Below are positions 17,734 to 26,338 of a stretch of 64,000 bases of DNA, in pieces. A program made the translations under genes and the position numbers. Numbering within the stretch: the first letter of the stretch is position 1; the number at the start of each line of letters is the position of its first letter. Origin of the DNA: an uncultured Oscillospiraceae bacterium (GTDB lineage: Bacteria; Bacillota; Clostridia; Oscillospirales; Oscillospiraceae). The DNA is taken from the NCBI GenBank assembly GCA_944385095.1, contig CALWVS010000003.1, forward strand, positions 1 through 64,000, written 5' to 3'. The notes under the pieces were generated by a model, which saw only the letters and a program-made list of their open reading frames with translations, ran no database searches and had not been told where the DNA came from.

Positions 17734-18966
17734 ATGGCAGTTTCCGTGGTACCCTATATACCAGAGACCATTACGGTACATTTGGGTGCACCAGATGAAG
17801 ATGCAGAAAATGTAACCGTCAGTTTTCCAGAGTATGTAAAAAACGTGGCATCCAGTGAAATTTATCCTACATGGGAGCCGGAGGCAATCCGTGCTAATAT
17901 TTTAGCGATTATTTCCTTTGCGTTAAATCGAGTATATACTGAGTTTTATCCCAGTCGGGGTTATGACTTTCAAATTACTTCTACCACAGCCTATGACCAG
18001 AAATTCATCAAAGACCGCAATATCTTTGAGAATATCAGTCAGGAAGTGGATGAGATTTTCAACCAATACATCCGCAGGAAGGGATTTGTAGAGCCCCTTT
18101 CCGCAAAGTTTTGCAATGGTACAACCAGTACCTGTGATGGGCTTTCTCAATGGGGAAGTCAGGCTTTGGCACAGCAGGGATACACAGCAGAGGAAATTTT
18201 AAAGTATTACTATGGTCCATGTATTGAAATTGTAGAGGATGCTCCCATTCGTTCTCTGGGACAGTCTTATCCAGGTTATCCTCTGCGCCTTGGCTCAACA
18301 GGTCCAGATGTGGTGACAGTGAAAACCATGCTCAATCGAATTGCAGAGAATTACCCAGCAATCCCGAAAATATTCCCGGTGACACGCACCTACGATGAGC
18401 AGACAGAGGCAGCCATTAAGAAATTCCAGAGCATTTTTAATCTGATTCCAGATGGCATTGTGGGAAAAGCTACATGGTATAAGCTGGTTTATTTGTATGT
18501 GGGAGTCAACCAACTGGCAGAGCTGGTCAGTTTGGGGCAGCAGTTTGAGCAGTTTTCCTTCCAGTATCCCGGCATTCTGCGACAAGGTTCCAGAGGGTCA
18601 GATGTACGGGTGTTACAATATATGTTGGCTTTGCTGGCAGAGTTTGATAGTTCCCTGACTCCCATCAATATAGATGGTATTTATGGAAGGGATACAGCAA
18701 GGGCAGTGTCAGAGTACCAACGCAGTATGGGGTTACAAGTAGATGGAATTGTGGGACCACAGACTTGGTATTCTATCTATAACCGCTATACAGGGCTGGA
18801 ACGGGAACTAAGGTCCGACCCAAATCAGTTCCCAGGTTTTCCAGATGCTGCGATCAGTGCCATGTCACAGGCAAAGCAGAACAGAAATTATCGTCATCTA
18901 TCGCAATTTGCAGGCAGAATGATGCAGCTGGGAGACACAGACCACAAAGGGGTGTATATGGTATGA
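17734..18966 (+). CDS. SpoIID-like domain protein with two peptidoglycan-binding domains
   Basis: This is a 410-residue protein without a signal peptide or membrane segment. Residues about 45-170 look like a shortened SpoIID/LytB domain. WEPEAIRANILAIISFALN carries the PEA glutamate, which is catalytic in SpoIID lytic transglycosylase. GLSQWGSQALAQQGY and EILKYYYG match the GMSQWGAQ and YYPG motifs. Two PG_binding_1 domains follow (about 185-255 and 280-350), each ending in DGIVG plus TW. ATG at 17734 has GAGGTGAG upstream. The last bases overlap the next gene (ATGA). SpoIID normally acts outside the mother-cell membrane during engulfment. Lack of an export signal makes that role unlikely here; a spore-coat or mother-cell role is inferred. 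Confidence 0.8.
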   Translation: MAVSVVPYIPETITVHLGAPDEDAENVTVSFPEYVKNVASSEIYPTWEPEAIRANILAIISFALNRVYTEFYPSRGYDFQITSTTAYDQKFIKDRNIFENISQEVDEIFNQYIRRKGFVEPLSAKFCNGTTSTCDGLSQWGSQALAQQGYTAEEILKYYYGPCIEIVEDAPIRSLGQSYPGYPLRLGSTGPDVVTVKTMLNRIAENYPAIPKIFPVTRTYDEQTEAAIKKFQSIFNLIPDGIVGKATWYKLVYLYVGVNQLAELVSLGQQFEQFSFQYPGILRQGSRGSDVRVLQYMLALLAEFDSSLTPINIDGIYGRDTARAVSEYQRSMGLQVDGIVGPQTWYSIYNRYTGLERELRSDPNQFPGFPDAAISAMSQAKQNRNYRHLSQFAGRMMQLGDTDHKGVYMV

Positions 18967-19511
18967 GCGGGACAACACAGTTAAGTTGGGATGGGCAATC
19001 CAACCCAATTAGAAATCTTCAATATATGTTGAGGAGATTGGCTGGGAAGTATGATTTTCTCCCAGACTTGGCAGTAGATGGAATATTTGGAGAAAATACT
19101 TTGGAGGCAGTGATGCTATTCCAAAGAGAACTGTTTCCACCAGTGACAGGTGTGGTGGACCGTAATACATGGGACGCCATTGTAAAGGAATGGACCAAGT
19201 GGGAACAGGAGCAATCACCACCTAGAATGTTAAGAATTTTTCCAGGTGAAGGACGTGAAGTGCAACCAGGTGCGGGGGGAGGATATTTGATTCTTCCGCA
19301 GATGATGTTTGAAGTGTTGCGAAATAAGTTGGAGGGAATTGTATCTACACCACTGGATGGTGTCCATGGGGTTGAATCTGTCCAAAATACAAAATGGCTC
19401 CAAAATCTTGCCCAGCTAGAGGAAACCGGGGTAATGAATCGGGAGACATGGGACATGTTGACCCGATTGTATGAGCTGTTTGTGACCGCAGATGAGAGGA
19501 AAAAAACATAA
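18963..19511 (+). CDS. Peptidoglycan-binding domain protein
   Basis: This 182-residue protein has no signal peptide. Residues about 12-70 form a clear PG_binding_1 domain (NPIRNLQYMLRRLA, then DGIFGENTLEAVMLFQ and VDRNTWDAI). Residues about 100-165 form a second, degenerate copy that keeps the LDGVHG and NRETWDML landmarks but lost the usual asymmetry. The start ATG overlaps the stop of the preceding gene by four bases, so the two are translationally coupled. It ends the three-gene set and is followed by a bidirectional terminator. The function beyond binding a wall-like polymer is unknown. Confidence 0.8.
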   Translation: MSGTTQLSWDGQSNPIRNLQYMLRRLAGKYDFLPDLAVDGIFGENTLEAVMLFQRELFPPVTGVVDRNTWDAIVKEWTKWEQEQSPPRMLRIFPGEGREVQPGAGGGYLILPQMMFEVLRNKLEGIVSTPLDGVHGVESVQNTKWLQNLAQLEETGVMNRETWDMLTRLYELFVTADERKKT

Positions 19512-19550
19512 CAAAAATGCCATCGCAGGGAATGCGATGGCATTTTTGTT
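19510..19550. terminator. Bidirectional terminator between the PG-binding trio and the opp operon
   Basis: An eighteen-base stem (AACAAAAATGCCATCGCA and its complement at 19533-19550) has A and T runs at its base. It can stop transcripts from both directions and touches the oppF stop codon. Confidence 0.92.
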
Positions 19551-20541
19551 AGTTAGTTGGGATTTCATGGACACGATGGCAGGCTACATAGTGCCCTGGG
19601 GTAATTTCCTGTAGTTCAGGCAGATGTTCCCTACACTTGTCTGTGGCATAAGGGCAACGCTCGACAAAACGGCAGCAGTCTTTGGGATTGATGGGACTGG
19701 GAATTTCACCTTTGACAGTAATTCGTTTCTTTTCTCGTACCGTTTTTGGGTCAGCCACGGGAATAGAGGACAACAGTACCTGAGTATAGGGGTGCATAGG
19801 GTGGGCATATAGTTCATCAGATTCTGCAAATTCCACCATTGTACCCAGATACATCACCACCACACGGTCAGAGATGTATTTGACCACACTCAGATCATGG
19901 GCAATGAAGAGATAGGTCAGCCCCAAATCCTCCTGGAGCTCCTTGAGCATATTGAGCACTTGTGCCTGGATGGACACATCCAGAGCAGAGATGGGCTCAT
20001 CACAGATAATAAATTCTGGCTCTACAGCCAATGCCCTGGCAATGCCAATACGCTGTTTTTGACCACCAGAGAACTCATGGGGAAAACGGGACATATGGTC
20101 ACGGTTTAACCCAACACGTTTTAAAATCGCCTCCACTTTTGTATCTACATCTTGGTCTGTAGCTAACCCATGGAGTTTCATACCTGAGCCCACAATATCT
20201 CTGACTGTCATGCGAGGGTTCAAAGAGGAGTGTGGGTTTTGGAAAATCATCTGCACATTTTTGCGAAATTCTTTTTCTTCTGCTTTGGTATAGGAAAAAA
20301 TATCTTTCCCTTTATAGGTAATTTGACCAGCAGCCGGTTTATAGAGTTTGACCAGACAGCGACCTGTGGTCGATTTTCCGCAGCCACTTTCTCCCACTAA
20401 GCCCAAAGTCTCCCCTTTGTAAATCGTAAAATTTACATGGTCAACCGCTTTTAAGGTTTTGCCTCTTGCAATATGAAAATACTGACACAGGTCGGTGACC
20501 TGAAAAAGAGGGGTACTTTTGTCAATTTTATGTAAGCTCAT
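19549..20541 (-). CDS. oppF: Oligopeptide ABC transporter ATPase OppF
   Basis: This is a 330-residue ABC ATPase of the peptide/nickel class. Walker A is GESGCGKSTTG, the signature is EFSGGQKQRIGIARAL and Walker B is FIICDEPISALDV. The oligo_HPY C-terminal extension has the cysteine-rich CCRFVERCPYATDKC, which in this class may bind an iron-sulfur centre. Its ATG overlaps the oppD stop by four bases. It pairs with OppD as the two nucleotide-binding subunits on the OppB/OppC channel. It is the last gene of the seven-gene peptidase-transporter operon and ends at a bidirectional terminator. Confidence 0.95.
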   Translation of the reverse strand: MSLHKIDKSTPLFQVTDLCQYFHIARGKTLKAVDHVNFTIYKGETLGLVGESGCGKSTTGRCLVKLYKPAAGQITYKGKDIFSYTKAEEKEFRKNVQMIFQNPHSSLNPRMTVRDIVGSGMKLHGLATDQDVDTKVEAILKRVGLNRDHMSRFPHEFSGGQKQRIGIARALAVEPEFIICDEPISALDVSIQAQVLNMLKELQEDLGLTYLFIAHDLSVVKYISDRVVVMYLGTMVEFAESDELYAHPMHPYTQVLLSSIPVADPKTVREKKRITVKGEIPSPINPKDCCRFVERCPYATDKCREHLPELQEITPGHYVACHRVHEIPTN

Positions 20542-21566
20542 GCCTTACCCTCCTGTTCCATCCCTTTCATAATGTCCACCTTAGGTGCATAGGGGTGCTG
20601 AAGCCAACAGGCGCACATGTGTTCAGGGGAAAGTTGATGTTCCTCTGGCTGCCGTTCGTAGCAAATTTTCATGGCAAATTCACAGCGTGCTGCAAAGGGA
20701 CAACCAGCAGGTGGAGAAAACAGGTCAGGTGGTGTGCCATCAATGGGAACCAGTTTATGCTCTTTGGCAGTATCCAATGTGGCAATGGATTTAATCAGAC
20801 CAGCAGTATAGGGATGTGCTGTTTCATAGAAAATTTCATCTACCGTTCCCTTTTCTGCCACTTTACCGCCATACATAACAAGAACACGGTCACACATTTT
20901 TGCAATGACCCCCAAGTCATGGGTGATGAGGATGATGGAGGTTTTCATTTTATGCTGCAAATCTTTCAACAAGTCCAGAATCTGTGCTTCAATGGTTACA
21001 TCCAAAGAAGTGGTTGGCTCGTCAGCGATGATAATGTTTGGCTTACCTACAAGGGCAATGGCAATCATGACACGCTGTTTCATACCACCAGACAGCTCAT
21101 GTGGGTATTGTTTATAGCGGCGTTCTGGCTCATTGATTCCCACCAGTTTCAAAATCTCAATGGTTCGCTCTTTGATTTCTGCTTTAGAAATGCCTTTGCG
21201 ACCCACAAAAATTTCTTCAATTTGCTTTCCAATGGTCATGGTGGGATTGAGGGAGGTCATAGGGTCCTGGAAAATAAAGCTAATTTCAGTGCCGCGAATT
21301 TTTCGCATCTCTTTGTCAGATTTTTTTACAATGTCTTCTCCTTTGTAGAGGATAGAACCGCCTTCAAAAAATCCAGGTGGCTCTGGATTTAACCGAAGAA
21401 TACACTGGGAGGTAACGCTTTTTCCACATCCACTCTCACCAACAATGCCCAAAATTTCACCTTCACGTACATCAAAGCTGACATCACGCACAGACTTTAC
21501 CACACCGCCATAAGTGCGGAAAGAGAAGGTTAGATTTTTAATTTCCAGAATATTGTCTGCCATCAC
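20538..21566 (-). CDS. oppD: Oligopeptide ABC transporter ATPase OppD
   Basis: This 342-residue peptide-class ABC ATPase has Walker A GESGCGKSVTS, signature ELSGGMKQRVMIAIAL and Walker B IIIADEPTTSLDV. The oligo_HPY C-terminus has the CPFAARCEFAMKIC cysteines. The start is GTG at 21566, seven bases after AAGGAGG. An ATG one codon later (21563) is the alternative and makes little difference. It is located between oppC and oppF, 12 bases after oppC. With OppF it forms the energising heterodimer of the importer. Confidence 0.95.
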   Translation of the reverse strand: MMADNILEIKNLTFSFRTYGGVVKSVRDVSFDVREGEILGIVGESGCGKSVTSQCILRLNPEPPGFFEGGSILYKGEDIVKKSDKEMRKIRGTEISFIFQDPMTSLNPTMTIGKQIEEIFVGRKGISKAEIKERTIEILKLVGINEPERRYKQYPHELSGGMKQRVMIAIALVGKPNIIIADEPTTSLDVTIEAQILDLLKDLQHKMKTSIILITHDLGVIAKMCDRVLVMYGGKVAEKGTVDEIFYETAHPYTAGLIKSIATLDTAKEHKLVPIDGTPPDLFSPPAGCPFAARCEFAMKICYERQPEEHQLSPEHMCACWLQHPYAPKVDIMKGMEQEGKA

Positions 21567-21578
21567 TACAAAACCTCC

Positions 21579-22514
21579 TTATTCCGTGCCACGCAGTCTG
21601 GGGTCAAAGGCATCACGCAGACCATTGCCCAGCTGATTCAAAGCCAGAACCGTAGTACAGATGAAAAATGCAGGAACATAGAGAATGTGGGGAGCAACCT
21701 GTAGCATTTTGGTACCTTCCTTTGCCAGTACACCCCAGCTTGCCTGAGGAGGAGAGATACCCAAACCAATGTAGCTCAAAAATGCCTCCTGGAAAATGGC
21801 ACCAGGAATGGCCATAGTCAGATTGGTAATCAAAAGCCCCATGATATTGGGGATAATTTCACGCAGAATAATGGTGAACACAGGCTCTCCCATGACTTGA
21901 GCAGCCAGTACAAATTCCTGTTCCTTTAGGCGATACACTTCACCACGGGTAAACCGACAGGTTCCTGTCCAACCCACCAGAACCATGGCAATGATGAGAC
22001 TTTGCACACCAGAACCCAGCACCACCATCACAAGAATACAGACAATCAGAGAGGGGATACCATAGATGACATCAATAATACGCATGACAACCATGTCCAG
22101 CTTTCCGCCATAGTATCCACAGAAGCCACCTAAGATAGTACCAATTACACTGTTGATGACAGCAGCCAGCAGACCGATGGTGAGGGATACTCTGGCACCC
22201 ATCCACACTCGAACCCACAGGTCACGACCTAGGGAGTCAGTTCCTAACCAGTGTTCCAGAGACAGACCTTGCTTCATGGCATAGGCATCCTGTTGGTCAA
22301 AGCCATATTTGCTGAGCATGGGGGCAAAAATGGCAAGAAGCACATAGATAATGAGAAGAATCAAACTGAAAAATGCCGCACGGTTACTGCGAATACGACG
22401 CCAAGCCTCCTGCCAGAAGGTTAGACTGGGGCGGGAGATGGATTCCATCTTTTCTATGTTTTTACCTACAATTTCAAATTGTTCTTTGGTCAATTCTGTT
22501 TTGATTTCGCTCAT
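21579..22514 (-). CDS. oppC: Oligopeptide ABC transporter permease OppC
   Basis: This 311-residue permease has an N-terminal OppC_N segment with one membrane span (about residues 35-60). The BPD_transp_1 core follows, with five further spans and the EAA-type loop near QEAFLSYIGLGISPPQASWG. The ATG at 22514 is chosen because the protein then begins MSEIKTELT and does not overlap oppB. A longer in-frame start would run back into the oppB coding end. It forms half of the peptide channel with OppB and lies seven bases after its stop. Confidence 0.94.
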   Translation of the reverse strand: MSEIKTELTKEQFEIVGKNIEKMESISRPSLTFWQEAWRRIRSNRAAFFSLILLIIYVLLAIFAPMLSKYGFDQQDAYAMKQGLSLEHWLGTDSLGRDLWVRVWMGARVSLTIGLLAAVINSVIGTILGGFCGYYGGKLDMVVMRIIDVIYGIPSLIVCILVMVVLGSGVQSLIIAMVLVGWTGTCRFTRGEVYRLKEQEFVLAAQVMGEPVFTIILREIIPNIMGLLITNLTMAIPGAIFQEAFLSYIGLGISPPQASWGVLAKEGTKMLQVAPHILYVPAFFICTTVLALNQLGNGLRDAFDPRLRGTE

Positions 22515-22521
22515 ACTGCAC

Positions 22522-23442
22522 CTACTTTCCAGCAATTCTGATACGGGGGTCCACAATGCCGTAGAGGATGTCTACAATCATGTTACACAACACCAAGAAA
22601 GTACCATAGAATACGGTCATGCCTAAAATGAGAGAGTAGTCGTTGTTTTGCACACTCTCTACATAATATTTACCCATGCCGGGAATGGCAAAGAGGGACT
22701 CAATCACGAAAGTACCAGTGAGAACAGCGGCCACAGTGGGACCAAGAATGGTAATCACAGGCATAATGGCATTGCGGATTTGATGCTTCCAAGTGACCCG
22801 GAATCGGGAAATTCCTTTGGAACGAGCAGTTTTGATATAGTCCTGCTGGACAACCTCAAGCATACTGGCACGCATAATACGGGAGACTGAGGCCATGGTA
22901 TAAAAGCCCAGACCAACAGACGGCAGTATCGTATACGCAAATCCTTTATATTCTGCAATGGGCAGCAATCCCCATTCAATGGCAAAGAAATATTGCAGAA
23001 TTGCACCCATAATAAAGTCAGGAACACTGGTGCCGATGACGGCAATAATTACAAAAATTAAATCAATCTTATTTCCACGATTCAGGGCTGAGATAATACC
23101 AAATACAAGCCCGAATGAAATGGCAAAGCACAAAGCCCGTACACCTAAGTCAACGGAGTAGGGAAAGGAACCAGCCAGCAAATCATTGACGGTACGGCTG
23201 GGATATTTAGTAGAGAATCCAAAGTCAAAGCTGAGAATATTTTTTAAATAAGTAATATACTGCTCAAAAATTGGTTTATCAAAGCCATAATAGGCGCTTA
23301 AATTTTCACGGGCAGTTTCGGAAAGTTTTGGGTCGTTAAAGGGTCCACCGGGCATGAGTCTGGCTAGAAAAAAGACCACAGTGACCAGAACAAAAATCGT
23401 GATAAGAGAGATACCCACCCGTTTTAAGATATATTTTGTCAT
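22522..23442 (-). CDS. oppB: Oligopeptide ABC transporter permease OppB
   Basis: This 306-residue six-span permease of the OppB/DppB class begins with the typical MTKYILKRVGISLITIFVLV membrane segment, followed by the short N-terminal domain with FFLARLMPGGPF. The C-terminal VESLFAIPGMGKYYVES is the conserved loop that contacts the ATPases. The start ATG at 23442 has GGGAGGAG upstream on the minus strand. It is separated from oppA by a 151-base gap that contains a strong hairpin. Confidence 0.95.
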   Translation of the reverse strand: MTKYILKRVGISLITIFVLVTVVFFLARLMPGGPFNDPKLSETARENLSAYYGFDKPIFEQYITYLKNILSFDFGFSTKYPSRTVNDLLAGSFPYSVDLGVRALCFAISFGLVFGIISALNRGNKIDLIFVIIAVIGTSVPDFIMGAILQYFFAIEWGLLPIAEYKGFAYTILPSVGLGFYTMASVSRIMRASMLEVVQQDYIKTARSKGISRFRVTWKHQIRNAIMPVITILGPTVAAVLTGTFVIESLFAIPGMGKYYVESVQNNDYSLILGMTVFYGTFLVLCNMIVDILYGIVDPRIRIAGK

Positions 23443-23466
23443 AGCTCACGCTCCTCCCAACATGTA

Positions 23467-23541
23467 GAATATTCCTGCATAATGCACAGGGCTGTCACCC
23501 TCTCTGGAGAGCAAGGCGACAGCCCAGAAAAAGGAATATTC
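23467..23541 (-). promoter_or_regulatory. Two-tier hairpin in the oppA-oppB gap
   Basis: The outer stem is GAATATTCC (23467-23475) with GGAATATTC (23533-23541). The inner stem is GGGCTGTC (23489-23496) with GACAGCCC (23518-23525). No T run follows. Such structures after a binding-protein gene usually protect the upstream mRNA or cut read-through, giving more OppA than permease. Confidence 0.6.
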
Positions 23542-23593
23542 AATTATCTATACAGAATTTGGAACGGCATACTGTCCTCGTTCTGTTTTTATA

Positions 23594-25258
23594 TTAAGCA
23601 ACAATATCAGTGTACATGTAATCGTAGTTGAGACCAATGAAGTAGGCACCCAGATTTTCAACACGGTCAGACACCATATATTGTACCTCACGCAGTTGCA
23701 GAGGAACCAAAGCACCATCCTCCAGCAACACCTTTTCTGCATTAAACAGGTTGTCCATGCGCTCCTTGCCAGTGGTGGTCTTGGAGGCATCCAGATAACT
23801 GTCATAGGCTTCGCTCTTGTAGTTCAGATAGTTGTAGCTAGAGGTGCTGTACCACAGTTCCAGATAGCTGTAGGGGTCAGAGTAGTCAGGCACCCAGCCA
23901 GTCATAATGATGTCAAATTCAGTACTGTTGGGAACCAGCATGGCATTACGGGTGGCATAGGGTACCATGTTGATCTGCACATCAATGCCCAAGTTGTTTT
24001 TCCACTGATTGACAACGACTTCTGCTTCCTTTTTAGAGGCGTCAGAATCGGAAACCACCAGTTTCAGAGAAATTTCAGAGGGATCAGATACCCCCAGTTC
24101 CTCCATGGCAACCGTCAAATACTCCTGAGCTTTGTCCATATCGCCCTGTAGAGGGAAGAACTCCAGAGGATATTCAGTACCATATTCACCCTCTACACCA
24201 CGAACCTGAGGCAGAACATAACGCAGGTTTTCAGCATACAGACCATTGTGGGACAACAGATTGTATTCCTCACGGTTGATGGCGTAGTTCAGAGCCAGAC
24301 GGAAGTTTTTGTTGGCAAGATATTCGTTGTTGTGGTTGAGTGCAGCATAGTCGTTGGAACCATCGTAGTAGGAGAGAGTTTGACCCTCATACTGAGGAGC
24401 CAAATCAGAGGGTACCTCTGCCAAATCCAGATCGCCAGCATTGAACATAGATACAGCAGTGGTGCCATCCGCAACTGTCAGTACCTCAACCCCATCCAAT
24501 TTGATGCTGTCTGCATCGTAGTAGTTGGGATTCTTTTCCATAACCAGACGACCTTCGCCAAACTGGGTGACCACAAAGGGACCATTGTATACCTGCTTGT
24601 CTGCACCGCCGCCAAATTCGCCACCGAACTGCTCTACAATATCCTGACGTACAGGCATAAACTGGCTCATACTCAGCATGCTCAGGAAGTAGTCAGCGGG
24701 GTGCTCCAGTGTGATTTCCAGTGTGTAGTCATCAATGGCTTTGACACCCAGCTCGTCTACAGGTACTTCACCTGCGGTGACAGCAGCACCATTTTTGAAT
24801 ACAACGCCCAGATAGCTCATGGAGCAGGCAGCAGCAGGGTCACAAAGGCGTTTCATACCATATTCAAAGTCCTGAGCTGTGACAGGCTCCCCGTCACTCC
24901 ACTTTGCATCCTGACGCAGGGTGAAGGTGTACACCAAGCCATCCTCGCTGACGGTGTGACTTTCAGCAACAGCTGGCTGTAAGTTGCCCTGTACACTGCG
25001 ATAAAGACCATCATAAACGTGATAGCCAATGGTTGCATCGGGAACACAGTTGATTTTGTTGGGGTCAATGGTAGCAATGTCGGCTTTATTGGAGTAACGG
25101 AAGATCTTTTCACCAGATACAGTTTGAGCGGTGCTACCACTGGTAGAGGCAGAGGTGCTGCCACTGTCCTCCACTGTGGTATTGGGGGTGGAGCACCCTA
25201 CCACGCTCAGGGATAGAAGGGTTGCCAGACCGAGTGCCATGAATCTCTTGTGTTTCAT
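23594..25258 (-). CDS. oppA: Oligopeptide-binding lipoprotein OppA
   Basis: This is a 554-residue SBP_bac_5 family lipoprotein. The signal peptide ends in the lipobox SVVGC (Cys near residue 21), followed by a Thr/Ser/Gly linker. The peptide-binding core starts at KIFRYSNKADIATIDP and includes the family segment DGLVYTFTLRQDAKWSDGEP. The start ATG at 25258 has AAGGAGGAG upstream; an in-frame extension to 25285 is not needed. It is anchored outside the membrane and feeds peptides to OppBCDF. It follows pepQ by 16 bases, so the peptidases and the importer are one transcript. Confidence 0.95.
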   Translation of the reverse strand: MKHKRFMALGLATLLSLSVVGCSTPNTTVEDSGSTSASTSGSTAQTVSGEKIFRYSNKADIATIDPNKINCVPDATIGYHVYDGLYRSVQGNLQPAVAESHTVSEDGLVYTFTLRQDAKWSDGEPVTAQDFEYGMKRLCDPAAACSMSYLGVVFKNGAAVTAGEVPVDELGVKAIDDYTLEITLEHPADYFLSMLSMSQFMPVRQDIVEQFGGEFGGGADKQVYNGPFVVTQFGEGRLVMEKNPNYYDADSIKLDGVEVLTVADGTTAVSMFNAGDLDLAEVPSDLAPQYEGQTLSYYDGSNDYAALNHNNEYLANKNFRLALNYAINREEYNLLSHNGLYAENLRYVLPQVRGVEGEYGTEYPLEFFPLQGDMDKAQEYLTVAMEELGVSDPSEISLKLVVSDSDASKKEAEVVVNQWKNNLGIDVQINMVPYATRNAMLVPNSTEFDIIMTGWVPDYSDPYSYLELWYSTSSYNYLNYKSEAYDSYLDASKTTTGKERMDNLFNAEKVLLEDGALVPLQLREVQYMVSDRVENLGAYFIGLNYDYMYTDIVA

Positions 25259-25274
25259 TTCTTCTCCTCCTTGA

Positions 25275-26336
25275 TTAAAGTTCAATTAGGTCTTTTGTAG
25301 CACTTATCAGGTTTTTATGTCCCGTTTCGGTAATGAGAATCTGGTCTTCAATGCGAATCCCACCCCAACCGGGAATATAAATTCCTGGTTCTACCGTCAT
25401 TACATTCCCAGCATGAATGATATCATTTGATCTGGGACTCATAAAAGGAATTTCATGCACAAACATACCCACACCATGACCAATTCCGGTGTAGTGGTAG
25501 GGAAAATAGTCTGTATCACGGATTGCCTTTGTAGATACCTCATAGGCATCACGGGCAGAGACACCATCTTTCAAAAATGCCTCTACATCTGCTACCATCT
25601 GCTGTTCCAGTGCATACACCTCACGCTGTTGTTCTGTGGCACGTCCTACCACAACGGTTCTGGTCATATCAGACAGATAGCCATGATACTGACAGCCATA
25701 GTCCATCAAAACTAAGTCTCCATATTCAATGGCTTTTTGAGATGGGATGCCATGTAACAGAGAAGTACGGGCACCAGAAATGAGAATATTGCCGTAGGGC
25801 TGTGTATCTGCCCCCTCCTGTACCATGAAAAGACTGAGCTTGGCTGCCAGTTCTTTTTCAGTGACCCCCACACGGATTTCTTTTAAAATACGGTCAAAGG
25901 CACGGGATGCAATATCACAGGCGATGGTTAAGCAGTGAATTTCTTCTGGTCGCTTGATAGAACGGAACTGTTCAATGATTCCATCCGCAGGTACAAGTTC
26001 CGCTTCCAGTTTGGATTGGAACCCATGAAACTGTTCCACAGTCAAATGGGAAGCCTCATATCCAATGGCTTTGATTCCATGCTTTTTGGCTGCAAATGAT
26101 ACAGCACCAGCAAGGGAACCATAGTCATCCCTCCAGTTGAGAATGGTGTAGTCGGGGCATTCATAGGATACCTGCTCTGTATACCGTGGGTCTGTGATGA
26201 AAAACTTTTCATAGGGGGTAATAAAGAGCCAGGAGTCCTCACCAGTGTAGTGGCTGACGTATTTCACATTGACAGGGCGGCTGATGAACATACCGCCTAA
26301 GTGCTGTTGTTCCAGATAGGTCAAAAGCTGTTCCAT
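25275..26336 (-). CDS. pepQ: M24 family Xaa-Pro peptidase (PepQ-like)
   Basis: This 353-residue cytoplasmic metallopeptidase of the creatinase/prolidase fold cleaves X-Pro bonds. An N-terminal creatinase_N domain occupies about residues 1-125. The catalytic pita-bread domain carries all five metal ligands: two Asp in LMDYGCQYHGYLSDMTR, His in GIGHGVGMFVHE, Glu in VEPGIY and Glu in RIEDQILIT. Length fits PepQ/Xaa-Pro dipeptidase. Only two bases separate it from pepP. Its place in front of oppA points to processing of proline-containing peptides after import. Confidence 0.93.
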   Translation of the reverse strand: MEQLLTYLEQQHLGGMFISRPVNVKYVSHYTGEDSWLFITPYEKFFITDPRYTEQVSYECPDYTILNWRDDYGSLAGAVSFAAKKHGIKAIGYEASHLTVEQFHGFQSKLEAELVPADGIIEQFRSIKRPEEIHCLTIACDIASRAFDRILKEIRVGVTEKELAAKLSLFMVQEGADTQPYGNILISGARTSLLHGIPSQKAIEYGDLVLMDYGCQYHGYLSDMTRTVVVGRATEQQREVYALEQQMVADVEAFLKDGVSARDAYEVSTKAIRDTDYFPYHYTGIGHGVGMFVHEIPFMSPRSNDIIHAGNVMTVEPGIYIPGWGGIRIEDQILITETGHKNLISATKDLIEL

Positions 26337-26338
26337 GC

